Source of the DNA: Ficedula albicollis | Lineage: Eukaryota; Chordata; Aves; Passeriformes; Muscicapidae | Direction: 5' to 3' | Assembly: GCF_000247815.1 (NCBI RefSeq) | Contig: NC_021674.1 | Location: 28,708,901-28,772,900, forward strand | DNA: 64,000 bases | Shown: positions 24,857 through 37,167 of the stretch, piece by piece | How the letters are laid out: each line of letters starts with the position of its first letter | How positions within the stretch are numbered: position 1 is the stretch's first letter | Translations under genes and position numbers: made by a program | Notes under the pieces: generated by a model | What the model was told of the DNA's origin: nothing | Database searches by the model: none | What the model saw: the letters and a program-made list of their open reading frames with translations, nothing else

Positions 24857-25557
24857 AGAAAAAGGACTTTATATGTGACTTTATTCAGGACAAAAAGCCC
24901 TAGGCCACCAAATAGTGTGGGAGGAAGAGCTGTCATTTGCAATGATAAAATGTCATTAATTTAAAAACCAGCCTGTTGTTTTCAGGCACTCCTCACTCCC
25001 ACTCTCTGCCATTTTGGTGGGAAATCTAAAATTATTTATATATTTCTCACAGTGATGTCAAATTGTTGACATCCTAATGGTCCATAGGATGAGGTTCTCA
25101 AAGCTCTTTAGGTAATAGAGCCACAAGCAACTCTATGAAATCCACAAGAATCTAGACACAGACAAAATTTTGTATCAAAATGACTGATATTTGTTGCAAA
25201 CACAACAGAGAGCAACAGAAAACCAAGGGAAGTGAATTGACAAAAAAGACAGAAGTTTTGTCAGCGTAAGAATTTTTTTCTTAGTTACTTCCCTCCCAGG
25301 CCCCTGTGCAGTCACAGCAGCTGTGTTTTGCAGTGGCAAAGGTCTTGAGGGGTAAGAGGGTCTGTCAGTGATACCTGCCACTCAGTTCATGGTGCTTTGG
25401 AAGCCCCCAACTCTTCAGATTTCAGTGCAGAACTGGGGGAGTCTTCAGGAGGAAAGTCCTGCTGTTGGGGATCCAGCTGCAGAGGACAATTTCTTTTCTG
25501 GGGTGGCATTATGGCTCAGTGCACTGCCAGTGAAGTCATTTAGAGAAAAAGAAGCTA
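24857..25557. other. Unique non-coding sequence
   Basis: Nothing recognised. The last 190 bp lead directly into an AATAAA-bearing A-rich tract, so a retrocopy cannot be excluded, but no parent gene is recognisable. Confidence 0.5.
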
Positions 25558-25644
25558 CAGAATAAAAAAATAAAAAAAGAAAAAAAAATAAAAAAAGAAA
25601 AAAAAAAAAGAAAAAAGGAAAAAAGAAAAAAAAAAGAAAAAAGT
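25558..25644. repeat. A-rich homopurine tract
   Basis: This is almost pure A with interspersed G and T (AATAAAAAAATAAAAAAAG and similar), followed by a second A10 run at about 25681. It could form triplex or bent DNA, or be the remains of a poly(A) tail. The AATAAA at 25561 is part of the tract, so it is weak evidence for a transcript end. Confidence 0.85.
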
Positions 25645-28235
25645 GAGGTTTTTTATAAGCTGCACCCTGTCCCATAAGACAAAAAAAAAAGCTAGGCTCA
25701 TTAGGTGAAGCTAAGAACTAGCTGACATTAACTTCTGATAGTGCATCAGACTCTTTTTGGGGATAAAATCGAAATGTAGATGACAGGAAAGTTAGGCAGT
25801 CAGGCCAAGAGAACAAACAGAGTAGAGGAAGTGACTTATGTCACCTTGAAATAGTTTGGAACCTCCTAAGAACCAACAGTAGAAGTGAACTAATTTATTT
25901 CAGAAAATATTGGATTTCTATCCATGACACTGCTTCTTTATTGGATGATGGAGCCTGGGGTCTAGTGTGTGCCTGCTTCCTTGAGCCCTTTGAAGGAAGA
26001 TGAGAGAGATGGTGCAGCAGAGGGGTGAAGGGTGCTGCAGGTGGTCGTGGGGGTGCCAGTGATGGCTGCTGGGTGAGGAACTCAGCTCTGCTGACACCTC
26101 TTTTCTGTCAGAGCTGACAGAGATTGGAACTCTTTTTCAAAGAAGAGGAAAATAACATACCTGAAAAATTAATGTTTTATTGGATTATTTTTCCTCCTTT
26201 CTTTCTCCATCACACCCACACATACACATACACACACGAGGGAGTCAAATTCCAAACATTTCCTTCTGGAGTTTCTACTGATTGAAGAAGGCTGATATTT
26301 TGTGAAAGCCTATACAGTTATGTGATTCAAATAGCACTTCTTTCTCCATAACTGGGTTTGGCCTTCAATTTCTTTTTTTTTTTTTTTTTTAGCATTCACT
26401 TATTATTCTATCATTTTTCTCTTTCCATTGTCATTATTGGAATGAGAAAAAAAGTCTTCTCTGAGGTAAAAAAACCTCCAACTTTGCCAAGCTGCTGATA
26501 TTGGGGGAAGGTTTAAGGGCAATGCTGAAACCAGCCCTCTCTGATGACTTCCTGTTCTGTTTCACAATAGGGGCTGTAGGCTGCATTTTTTCCTGTATTT
26601 TTAAACTGTTACAAAGCTGGGTAGGTCACTCCAGCTTCTCCCAATCCATTCATTTAGCTCATGGCTGAATCTAGTCAGATACCTGTCTGTGGCACCCAGC
26701 TGTCTCCTTTGCTTAAATCTGCTCTTTGGTGGAGCAGCAGCCCACCAGAGGCTGCTGACAAGGTCAAATTCATTGATCTGGGCTTCTCCATCAAACAAAT
26801 GACACACATCTCTATGACAGCAAGTCAGAGGGTTACAAACTATAATTTGAAAGAAGAAAAAGAGCCTTTGAAAAACAAATATGAAGGAAAAAATAACACC
26901 TCCTTTTAATTTGTTGCTGTTTTTGAAAAATAATTTGAAAGACGAAAAGCAACTCCTTTTTTTTTCCACTTGTCTAACATTGCTCTTGTACTCACCCTGT
27001 CCACTGAGATATCTTACATTTAGATATTTTACCAAAATGTTTTTAAATGAAGTTAAGAAGTTCAAGCCTGTTGTTTGCTATTGGAATCCATAATCATCAA
27101 AAATCTCTGCTGAGACATGACTTTGGTCTGCAGTCTGAAATAGCCACAGGTTAGATTGAGACCTTGGAGCAGATTGTGCCTGGGATGCAGAATTTCCAGA
27201 AACTGAATTCAGCCTTACAGCTACAGAATATCAATAATGGATACCTGTAGGGGAAAAAAAAAAACAACCCGACAAACAAAACAACAAACCAAAACTTAAA
27301 AACAACCAAATCAATCTACTAAACCCAGGAGTTAAGACTTTCCTTTCAATTACCAATGAAATGCAGCTTCTCCATGCTGGACAGCAGACCAGGGGCGAGA
27401 TCCCTCCTGTGGCTTATCTGGAAAGAAGAAGAGCCCTGTTTGCACCAGACAGGGCTTTCCCTTCTTTTTTTAGTATCCAGACACAAATGACAATCTTGTT
27501 GCTGCATTGTGGTATAAAACAAAATCACTACTCTGCTTTGTAACTTCAGCAAAGAGTAAATATGCACCTTCTCAGTTTATGCTTAGTGCTGAACAGAGAC
27601 AATTTATCAGCAGATGCTCCTACTATCTGTGTTTATGTAACCTATGGAAACTGAGCAGCCCTTTGAAAAGCTGCCATATTAATTATCCTTTCTAGATAAT
27701 AGTGACAATAATTGTGGTTAACACTTTGCTGGTGCTTGCGTGGATGTTGGAGGCTGCCCTGTGGAAAGCATCCTTTGTCTTCAAAGCTAGGACAAGCTAA
27801 GGTTACTAAATTCAACCTGTCTGTTGTGCAGGACTGAGAGGAAAATTCTCACTTCATGTCGTTGTATGAATTAAGGGAGATACAACCTTTAAAGGATATT
27901 TATTTTAGTGGGGTTATTCCCCAGACTATCCAACATTTAATTAAAAAAATCAATTAAAGGAAATCCTGCTTCAAAGGGATGCATGTGCATGTCTCATTTA
28001 ACAAGGAAAGTAAAGGGATTTGTAAGTGGTTTTCATGAAAGATTCAAAATGGTAATCAATATATTAATCATGAAGATCTAAACCCCCAAGGGTGCTTACA
28101 TAGGCAGTAAGAGAAACCAAGAGTTTGCTGCCTCTCTTTATTTTGAAAGAGCTAATACCACATCAAGATGGAAGTGAGGAGAGTGGACCCAGGAATGCAC
28201 TGGGAAAGGATAAGATCAGTTTGGTATTGTTACTT
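25645..28235. other. Unique non-coding sequence with simple repeats
   Basis: Simple repeats are a CA-rich run near 26210-26240, a T-run at about 26370-26391 and an A-rich run near 27251-27300. The minus-strand open frame at 26601-27065 (154 codons) has no recognisable domain. The block 27540-27770 contains TTAATTA, ACAATA and TGTGGTT words and may be conserved non-coding DNA. Confidence 0.5.
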
Positions 28236-28415
28236 AAATATACATGGCTTTTGCTGATTCTGATTTATTCATTCACTCTGGGTAGAATTTGTCCCTCTTT
28301 GGTCCATCAGTTCAAAGTCTTTGGATAAATATACATGGCTTTTGCTGATTCTGATTTCTTCATTCACTCTGGGTGGAATTTGTCCCTCTTTAGTCCATCA
28401 GTTCAAAGTCTTTGG
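28236..28415. repeat. Tandem duplication, 91-bp unit
   Basis: AAATATACATGGCTTTTGC begins copies at 28236 and 28327. Three mismatches were seen (TTTATTC/TTTCTTC, GGTAGAA/GGTGGAA, CTTTGG/CTTTAG), about 97% identity. Confidence 0.9.
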
Positions 28416-31400
28416 CTTACTTATAGTATCAGAGATGAGGATTAGCCAAGTATTTGAGTGATTTGTAAACCTTGTGCTAGAGTTGTGCACAGAGAGTTCC
28501 CTTCCAAGGACTAGTTTGCTGTCTGTGGACGTTCAGTCCTGGCCCCCACAGTAGCAGAAGGCTCTCTGACCACCTATCTCAGCAACCAGTGGGAAAACAC
28601 TGCTCCTTGCTAAGTGGTGTTCAACAGCACACTTTTACAGCATGAAAACTGTGTGAGGAAAAAAAAAAAAATAAGGTCAATGTGTGGTTTTAAACTCTCT
28701 CTTCTCTGTTTCATGGAGACTCCTGTGCAGGCTTCTGAGATGGCAGCATGGATCTTGTTGGAAACAAAGCTTTTCATCAGTACAATTCTTCAGAAAATTA
28801 CAATGCCACTCTACAGTTGCAATAAGAAAAGCTTAGCAATATCTGTAACCTAAAATATAATCTTTTTCATTTTAAAGCTCTGCAACCTGACCTACTATCA
28901 TTTCTACAATATAATTTTGAAAAGTTTATTTGAATGAAATAAAATATTTGTCCAAATCTCAAACATTTATAAACAATTTAAGTAAAAATAATAAAAATAT
29001 AAACCTGAAAGTAATTTTTAAGGGGGAAGGTTAAATTAAAATCCTCATAAAATATCAGATTTATAATATTTTTCCCTCTGCCTGATTTTGTTTCTCTCTC
29101 CATTCCACAAGTAAAGAAGTAAGTATTGAATCAAATATTGAGATAATTAACCTCAGCTCTTTACCCCAAAGCATTTATGTTGAAGAAGCATGGCCAGTAT
29201 TGTTATCATATAAATTTTAGGGGAAAAAAAAACCAACAAAAAAAATAAAGACTTATGGTAGTTAACAGTGCTTCACCCAAATCATACTATGTGCTTTACT
29301 GATAATAAATTTGTGTGAATAATGTAATCCCCTTACATCAAAGATTCGTAGTTGAGCTTGCTGTTGACCTTTATGCAGAATCTTGTAAATCCTTGTGAGG
29401 GTCTCATACACACAGAGTAATATCCCAGGCCTTTTGGGGTAAACAGTAGCTTGCCTTCCTGAATAATATACTGATTAGTTGCAAAGGACATTTTTTACTC
29501 TGAGTGATACTTCCTGCATTGCATGTCTAATGTTCTCAATGCTGGTAAATGATGATATCTCAATGAATTTATGTGTGTGTTAATGAGTAACTAATACTAA
29601 TAATAAACAGCAAAATTGGTGCCACTAGTTAACTCTTTAAGATGTTTTTTTTCCACTTCCCAGTCTCAGAGCACTTTAAAAATATTTGGTGCAACAATAC
29701 CTCTAATAGTTATGTCAGAAATTTTTCCTTGTCTCTCAACACTTGGAAGGAAAAAAATAGTGCAATGACATTTAGTGATTCACACAAGAGCAAAGTCTTG
29801 CCAGAGCTAGATTAGTACCTGTGCCATCCTGTTACAGGTTTCTGTTCTCATCACAAAACTGGACAGTTTCCCCAAAGCAGTCAGTAAGAATACATCAAGA
29901 CAAGACCAATATGAGCAGCAGAGAACATAGGGAATAGACACGTGGGAAAGCATTAAATGAGTCTTACAAGTCCAGCAAGGAGATGGCTTAGGGACTTCTT
30001 CATCTCAGAGCAGCAGGGCTACCTACTGTGCAAAAAAACATCTCTGTATAAAATTGTTATGAGCAAGTCGTAGAAGCAACAGAACAGAGATGACCAGCTA
30101 TTAACAGAGGTGACTCCTCCAACCTGCTGAGAGTCCTGGATCAACTTAGGTCCTACACAGACAAAATCAGGCACCAGCAAGATGCTTACCCTCTCTCTGC
30201 CTAGAGGGATTCTGTCTGTCCCTCTCAAAGAGAGCTGGGCTCTCACACATTGGATTTGTGTCACGCTGAGGGTCAAATCAATCAGAGCACAAGCCCAGTG
30301 AGCTGGAATCCATCTCCTTCAGCTGAAGACATCTCCACACCCATCAGAGTATGCTCTGGTCCTGGCTGCAGCTCTAGCTAACACCTAGCTGGCATATCTT
30401 GCTGGTAGCACTGTGACCTCATATAAATATTAGAGTTCTCAGGACCCAAGGAATGCTCCCTGGGTTGCTGGCAAACCACACAGTATTGGTGGACAAACTT
30501 TACCACACTAACAATAATGGGAACCTATAAATAATGGGAATAATGGGAACAGCAAAGGACTTTGATGTCCCTCATTTCTTTTCCTACCATCTTTCCAGAT
30601 GTGGATAACTGGATCATCTCTGAACATTTTTCCAGACCACCTGGTTAGAGCTTTCTGTGGCAATTTCATCTGAAAGTGGGGAAAGATGATACTGTGTTGA
30701 ACTCACATATAAACTGGGTGACGCTAAGGGGTGCAAGATTAATTCTGCCCTTCCACAGTGTTGAAGTGATTCATTATGCTGTCTTAATATTATTTAAGAA
30801 TATGATCCAATTCTCTAAGCATTCGTGACTGTTACTGTCTTAGTGCTAATAGAGAACATCCCAATAAATTCATTCTGTTCAGCACCTGTGCACACATTCT
30901 TTCCTAATCTACATAGTGCAAATAAACCATCTCCACTTCAGGAAAAAAAATAGGATCTGACTCTTTTAAACACCTTTAGCAGCATGGAACTTTCAACATT
31001 GCCTGGAAACAGTGGTTTGGTGCTAATTCAATGGGAGCATTGCTACTCACTGAGTCCCCAAACCTACCACCCCCAGTGCTTTCAGACTTCTCTCAAGTGA
31101 ACATCCATCCAGTTGAATTTGAGATTGCTGACAAGAAATCACAGGCTGAGATGTGGGGAATCCAAAAGAAAAACATCTGCATTTATCCATAACTGGATCA
31201 TTTTCCTATTTATGCCTCAAATAAAACAATAAATTGATAAATAAAAGTAAATAATTCTACAGGAAGCACTGTTGTGAGAGATCCACAAAAACAGAAATGA
31301 GTTAAAACCATTATTTGAGGAGTAAAATGAAATAGCAAAAGTCAAATTGCAGGGTTGAATTAAGGTAGTCATAATGCAGTTTTCAAATGTATTTGCAGTT

Positions 31401-31944
31401 GAGAGCTATGGAAAGCAATATTAAAATTTGACCAATTAGAAATAATAGCAGGAGTGCCCTGAGAATTGGGTGCAGAAACAGCAAGTTCTAGAAAAGCTCA
31501 CTTCTTCTTGCTTCTATCTCTGCTCATAATGAACAGGCATTTACCCATGACCAGGGGCAGATCCCACTGCCTGATACAACAGGCTTTAGGAAGTGTGTGG
31601 AGAATTAATGCCCAGGGGAAGATGAAGTCTCAGAGTCCTTAGTCTTGCATACCAATGCTTTATCTCAAAATTCACAATGTGAAAATGACAGGATATGCCT
31701 AATGATGAATCTCTTAGTCATTTAAGATGGTAAAAAGTCTCAGCAGCCTAGCTGTTTCCCACAGTCCACTTTATCTGGCTGTGAGAAATGTCAAAAGCTC
31801 CAGAGAATGGATCAAGCTATTTTGAGAGAGGTGAATTCATCCCTCCTTCCCTGCGTGTAAGGAAAGGAGCAGCACAGGTAATTGACCTAGTGCTTAAGCA
31901 CATCTGCCAAGGACCATCTGGAAATAACCCTGAGTGAGGGCACA
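28416..31944. other. Long AT-rich, repeat-poor stretch
   Basis: This is about 3.5 kb without recognised gene or transposon. 28850-29300 is especially AT-rich, with A-runs near 28660 and 29225. A small imperfect repeat of AATAATGGGAA words lies at 30509-30551. The minus-strand open frame at 30019-30276 has no signature. Confidence 0.55.
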
Positions 31945-32188
31945 CTCATACACAGATCAGAGAAAGGGCCTTGACAGGCTTGAAAGGTGGGGCTGTGTAA
32001 TCCTCATGAAATTCAACAAGACCAAGTCCAAACCCCTGCACATAGGTTGGGTCAGTCTCATGCACAAAGACAGGCCAGGTGGAAAATGTATCCATAGATG
32101 CCCTGAAGAGAAGGGCTTGGGGTTGCTGGTGGATAAGAAGCTCAACGTGACCTGGCAATGTGCACTCACAGCCCAGAAAGCCAATTGA
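31934..32188 (+). pseudogene. CR1 ORF2 C-terminal remnant
   Basis: The frame reads GLLVDKKLNVTWQCALTAQ, matching the conserved block that follows the reverse-transcriptase domain in avian CR1 ORF2. It ends at a stop (CCAATTGA) where related copies continue. The start shown is only the first methionine of the open stretch; the native protein start is far upstream and missing. It is non-functional. Confidence 0.85.
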
Positions 32189-32903
32189 ATCCTGGGTTAC
32201 ATCAAAAGCAGCGTGACCAGCAGGTTGAGTGAGGTGATTCTGCCCCTCTACTCCACTCTTGTGACACCCCAAGTGGGCTGTTGTGTCCAACTCAGGGGCT
32301 CACAACATGAGGATGTGATTACCTAGAGAGGTTGTGGAGTACACCACACTGGAGATACTAAAGAACTGCCTGAACACAGTCCTGTGCCCTGTGCCCTAAG
32401 GTGACTCTGCTTGAGCAGGGAGCTTGGACCAGGAGACCCACTGTGGTGCTTCCCAACCTTTCTGTGGCTCTGTGGACCGGTTGAAGAGAGTCCAGAGGAG
32501 GGCCCAGAAGATGATCAGAGTCTGGAGCCTCTCTGCTGTGAAGACAGGCAGAGAGCTGGGATTGTTCAGCCTGGAAAAGAGAAGGCTCTGCAGTGACCTT
32601 TTAGCACCTTCCAGTACTTTAAGGGGGCTACAAGAGACCTACAGAGGGAGGACAAGGGGTAGTGACTCTGCACTGTTGAGGGGAGGATTGGATTAGACAT
32701 AAGGAAGAAATTCTTTATGTGGGCATTGTGACACTCAGGAACAGCTTGCCCAGAGATCTGGCAGAGTTCAAGCCAGGTTGGACAGGGCTTTGAGCAGCCT
32801 GGTGTAGTGGAAGGTGTCCCTGCCCATGGCAGGGGGTTGGAACTAGATAATCTTTGGGGTCTTTTACAACCCAAACCTTCCTATAATACTATGAATCTAT
32901 GAG
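31945..32903 (+). mobile_element. CR1 LINE, 5'-truncated, plus strand
   Basis: It carries the C-terminal ORF2 region (ATGAAATTCAACAAGACCAA, GTCCAGAGGAGGGCCCAGAA, CTGGGATTGTTCAGCCTGG). The CR1 3' UTR follows (GGTGTCCCTGCCCATGGCAG) and ends in the diagnostic octamer-type tail at 32885-32903 (ATACTATGAATCTATGAG). The 5' two thirds of CR1 are missing, as is usual for LINE insertions. The body is interrupted at about 32318-32472 by a piece of another CR1 tail. Confidence 0.95.
32318..32472 (+). mobile_element. CR1 3' tail fragment nested in another CR1
   Basis: CCTAGAGAGGTTGTGGAGT, then CTGCTTGAGCAGGGAGCTTGG, then GGCTCTGTGG form a CR1 3' UTR with its octamer-like end. On both sides the host CR1 coding text is interrupted: GAGGATGTG ends on the left, and GACCGGTTGAAGAGAGTCC resumes on the right. 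Both pieces point the same way. This indicates insertion of a later, severely truncated CR1 into the older copy. Boundaries are uncertain by about 5 bp. Confidence 0.75.
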
Positions 32904-34290
32904 ATGCTCCTTGGTTGTGGGAGCTTCTCTGACAGACTTCATGAGCACAAATTCTATTCAGTGTTCTCATACTCAGAATTTTTTTTTTTTCCAATTTTAC
33001 CTCACCGTTTAATATGTCAGTTTGTTTATATTTGAATCACTGCTTGAAACTCACTGTATGTATGTCTGTGAGGAGCTGGGCTGGTTGCAGAAAAGACTAT
33101 GGGTAGCTCAAGTTCTCAAATGAATTGCTTTTTCTCCTATCAAAAGCCTCAAAAGCCAGCCAGGCTATATCCAGGTGTAAAGGTTAGGCTGACATTCCAG
33201 TCATGGGATTCAGTTTTCTTTCATCTTGCATCCTGGCCTTTGCCTTCCCTTTACTTCTCTTGCTTCAGGAGCAGCCATGCCTGATGTGCAGAATCCCACA
33301 GCCAGGGAGGCAGCAGCTCTTCACCTAAAATGTGCTGCTAAAAGTATTATGGGATTTTAGTAATTTGGCACCTATAAGAAAGGTTAAGAATATAAGAGCA
33401 GACTTAACTGGGTCAGGGCAAAAACTAACCTAGCACAGTATCCGTGCTCAAACATTGACCAAAAGTAGAAGCCTGGGGAAGAACAAGTACTGGAATAAAA
33501 ATATATGCAATTCCTCCCCCTCTACTCTACTACTCAAACTTTAAGGTCAGCGACTTCCTGACCTAAGACAAATGACATTTCTGCATATTTATCAAGCCTC
33601 AGTAAGTTTCTTTTCCAAATACTTTCCAATTTCCCCTTGAAGCCTTTGGCAAGGAGTGCCAGGACTGTGTTGCCTGAATTCCTTTTGCTCATTTTGAGTC
33701 TGGCTGCTGTTAGTGCCATTGGATGCCTTTCACTTTTGCTTTGGTGGAGACAGCAAGATCCTTTCCCTTTCTCACTCTGTGTGTCACTTCTCATAGACAG
33801 TAATGTATTTCCCTTTCAATGGCTCTTTTCTAGAATAAAAAGTCCCAGGATAGTCAAATAATTCTTCATGAGGGAGCTGTTTAATGCCTTTGATGATATT
33901 GCTCCAGTGCTCCTATGGGACAAAAGAACTTGAATTGAAAAACAATCTCAGCACATGGCTAAACCTTGGATTCATATTGTGGAAAGAAAAACTTTTTCTG
34001 TTGCTCTCTGTTTTCCTAGTATTTTGTGTGCTTTTTGACTGCTACCACACCCTGAGCTGGGATTTTCATAGAGTGTCTGTTGTGACAGCCAAGGCCTGAG
34101 ACACAGGTATTAGCATCATGCCCATCACTTACATGTGAAGTTGAGAGTGCTGTTCTCAGGATGAGGATGATGACTTTTGTCTACAAGTTTTTTCTGCTTA
34201 GACATTCACCTGTGTGAGGTTGCTCAGTAAGGCTGAATGATTTGCAGTATAATGGTAGACGAAATTGCCAAGAAAACAGGAGTGAAAGAC
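32904..34290. other. Unique non-coding sequence
   Basis: A T-run lies at about 32978-32990. Otherwise no gene, RNA or mobile element is recognised. Confidence 0.55.
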
Positions 34291-34439
34291 AATCCACATG
34301 ACATTTCCCACATGAAAGAGTCTTTTGGATTCTTTCTCTTCTAATCCTGTGAGTTAACATGGATAAATCCACATGACATTTCCCACATGAAAGAGTCCTT
34401 TGGATTCTTTCTCTGCTAACCCTGTGAGTTAACATGGAT
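34291..34439. repeat. Tandem duplication, 75-bp unit
   Basis: AATCCACATGACATTTCCC begins copies at 34291 and 34366. Three to four mismatches (GTCTTTT/GTCCTTT, CTCTTCTAATCC/CTCTGCTAACCC) give about 95-96% identity. It explains the repeated peptide in the minus-strand frame at 34181-34435. Confidence 0.9.
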
Positions 34440-37167
34440 GGAGTTTGGCCCTGTGCCTCTGGAGTTTAAATACTAAATAAGAGCTCCCAAAACTAAAGAA
34501 TAAACTACAGTCCTCTTTCTAAGAATCCAATACAGGGAGTGGAAGCAAGGTGTGTATTTTCTTTTCATCATTTTATGGTTTCATTTTCTTCCCATCAGTC
34601 ACAGAGGAAAACTGACACTCCCATGCAGTGCCATGTGTTTCCACCAATCCTGGCAAATCCCCTTCTACTGCTTCTATTGCTTATAGTCCTCTTTCTTACT
34701 CCTGACAAGTTCCAGAGCAGGGCCAAATCCTCTCCCACTCAGCACCCTCTTTTTGCTAGGGTGCTGAGCTCCCAGTGGAGACTGTGCAAGGAGCACTGGC
34801 TGTAAGCCAAGCACCACTCTCCCTGCCTGTGAAGACAGTGCCACTGAGAGCTTTCTCCTGGCCCACAGGAGAGGAATGACATCCTGCTTCAGTGGCAGGG
34901 GCCAGCAGCCTGAGCCTGTGACTGATGCGGGCTTTTGCTGCCCAAAAGGAAACAATTCCGTGACCTTGGCCTTCAGCTTCATCTTTGCACCTTCCCTGGC
35001 ATGCAATGTGATAGTTAATGATGAAGGAACAGCAGTGTTTTGTCCTCACCTAAAACCACATTTATTCACCGCTTGTGGAGACTTGTTTCTCTACCTGAGA
35101 TTTTATTGGGTGTGAATGGATGGCTTTGCATCCCTGGGCATTGCATCCAGGACACACTGGTGATAATTCAGCATGCAGACAGTTTATTCCAGCAAGCAGA
35201 ACAGAAACTACCTGCACTGCTGTCTCGTAGGAAAAAGATTTCCACATTCCTCTCCCCCTGCTTAATTACTTTCAAAGCAGATAATTAAAAATATCAAAGG
35301 GAAGTATCACTGTCTCATTACATTCCTCATTTAAATGAATGTAATATGGCAGGAAATTATTTTGAGCATGAAAGAAATAGGAAAAGCAGCCTAAGAGTGG
35401 ACCAGTCCAATTCTTCAATTTTGTAGGAGAGGAAGAAAACCTAACTCTCAATAAATTAAAACAAAAGGCATTTTAACATAAGTAAAAGTTTAAAATAGTA
35501 GATGCATTGAATATATTTTTGTGATTAACAGGCTGTGTAACTATTTTTCTTCCAGTTAAGTATAACTAAGGCTCCTAATAGTATAAGCATTTTTCTTTAT
35601 AGTTTGCTGTACCTCAAATAAGAGTCTTGTCCTGGTAATTGTTCATGTTTCAGTGTTGAAGTCATTAAATAACACTTCTGTCAAATTAAAAGTTTAATAT
35701 AAAAGGAGGCTTATTATCAGCACGCCAGCACTTGCTTCCTAAAAATGAGTGCTCATGTACTTTACTGAGGCAATACACTAGAAGAGATAATGGGAAACAG
35801 ATGGAACAAAAAATATTTATGCAATTGGACAGTGTTTCTGGGAGTCAAACCCAGGTCTCTTGCTGATTTTTTTTGTAGCTCTGTTGCCATATTTCCCCAT
35901 TTTTAAAATAGTGATAGCATTGCTGAAACACTGTTTGTGTTTCAATGAAAAGAACTTTGTTCTTTTCAATGAAAAGAACTGTTTGTAGGACTGACATGTG
36001 CTTAATGCTCATGGAGCAGTTCCACTGATAATACCACGACACCACAAGTGGTGAGCTAAATGTAAGATCATTTCAAGGACTTAAACATATAGATTTTTGT
36101 CAGCAGTCTTTTAAATATATTCAATGCTTTAAATCTGAGGCATTTATTGATGAGAGTCGGCTTTCCAATTAAAATGTAACAATGAAATATTAATACACCT
36201 TCACAGCAAAGTGACACAGTGAAGAAAATCAAAGCTAGATATCTAAGTAATACACACTGGCCTAAACAAAGCAAAAAAACCCACTACTCAGCACAGCAGC
36301 CTTATGCTGGGAAGCAGCATGAAAAAACAAACATGGAAAAAATTGACAATTTTTACAGCACTCTTCATTTACCTCTGTCAAAAAATGGAATGAAACCAAA
36401 ACGTTTGAAGAAAACTTTAAATTTGGCTACGAGGTACATTTTATTGGTCTTATTATAATATCACCTAAAACTCCCAATAAAACTGTTTGCACCCAAAGTG
36501 CTTGCAGTCTAAGCAATGTTTTGCAAATAACAATTGCGAAAGTTTCTATGCTCTATTTTGAAGATGTCTTGTTAGGATTTAAATTTCACAATCCAAATAA
36601 GGCAGAACCATGCTGGAGCAGGAAAAGTAGAGTCGAGTCTCTTGGCCTCCTTTCACTGCTTGAGAATACAGCCGGAGGAAAAGACACGGCAGGAGAAATG
36701 GCAAAAAACCAAATTAGACTCTTAAAATCCTATTTCAGGTTTAATGATCAAGGGTGTTAACTCCAGGATTTATACCTGTAATTTTGAAACTGATGTCTGT
36801 AATTAACTAATGATTTTGCAGAGCTTATATATTCTCTGAGGAAAGTGTAAACTCTGCAAGTTTTGTGGTTGCAAGCAGCTGCACAACAACAGCCTCCAGA
36901 AGTTAATTGCAAGGGCAAAGTCAAGACTTGGACTGTCCTTCTCCTGATAAAGCACTGACTGGCACCCATTGAGCTCAAACAGAATCATTTATAGCCACTG
37001 GCAGATAGGGGCCAGGTAACTTTCCTCGGATGGGTGGATTTTTAGGTTTTGGATTAATGATATCACAGATACAAAGATATATGTAAACACTATATGCAGA
37101 GCTAGCTCAATTTCAATAGGATTCAGGATTCAGATTCCTAAAGGAATAGGGTTGTATTATCAACTCA
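34440..37167. other. Unique non-coding sequence, some conserved-looking blocks
   Basis: No gene or transposon is recognised. 35240-35420 has two TAATTA words and ATCAAAGG. 36395-36620 has several AT-rich regulatory-type words, including CAATAAAA. Both read like conserved non-coding DNA. A perfect 10-bp hairpin sits at 35946-35968. Open frames at 34674-35115 overlap on both strands and have no signature. Confidence 0.5.
35946..35968. repeat. Perfect 10-bp inverted repeat with 3-bp loop
   Basis: TGAAAAGAAC, loop TTT, GTTCTTTTCA. The same word TTCAATGAAAAGAACT is also repeated directly at 35941 and 35965, so the locus combines a direct and an inverted repeat. Confidence 0.85.

Noticed and set aside
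26601..27065. 154-codon minus-strand open frame
   Set aside because: Composition follows local A/T runs (poly-F and poly-K), and there is no family match or splice context.
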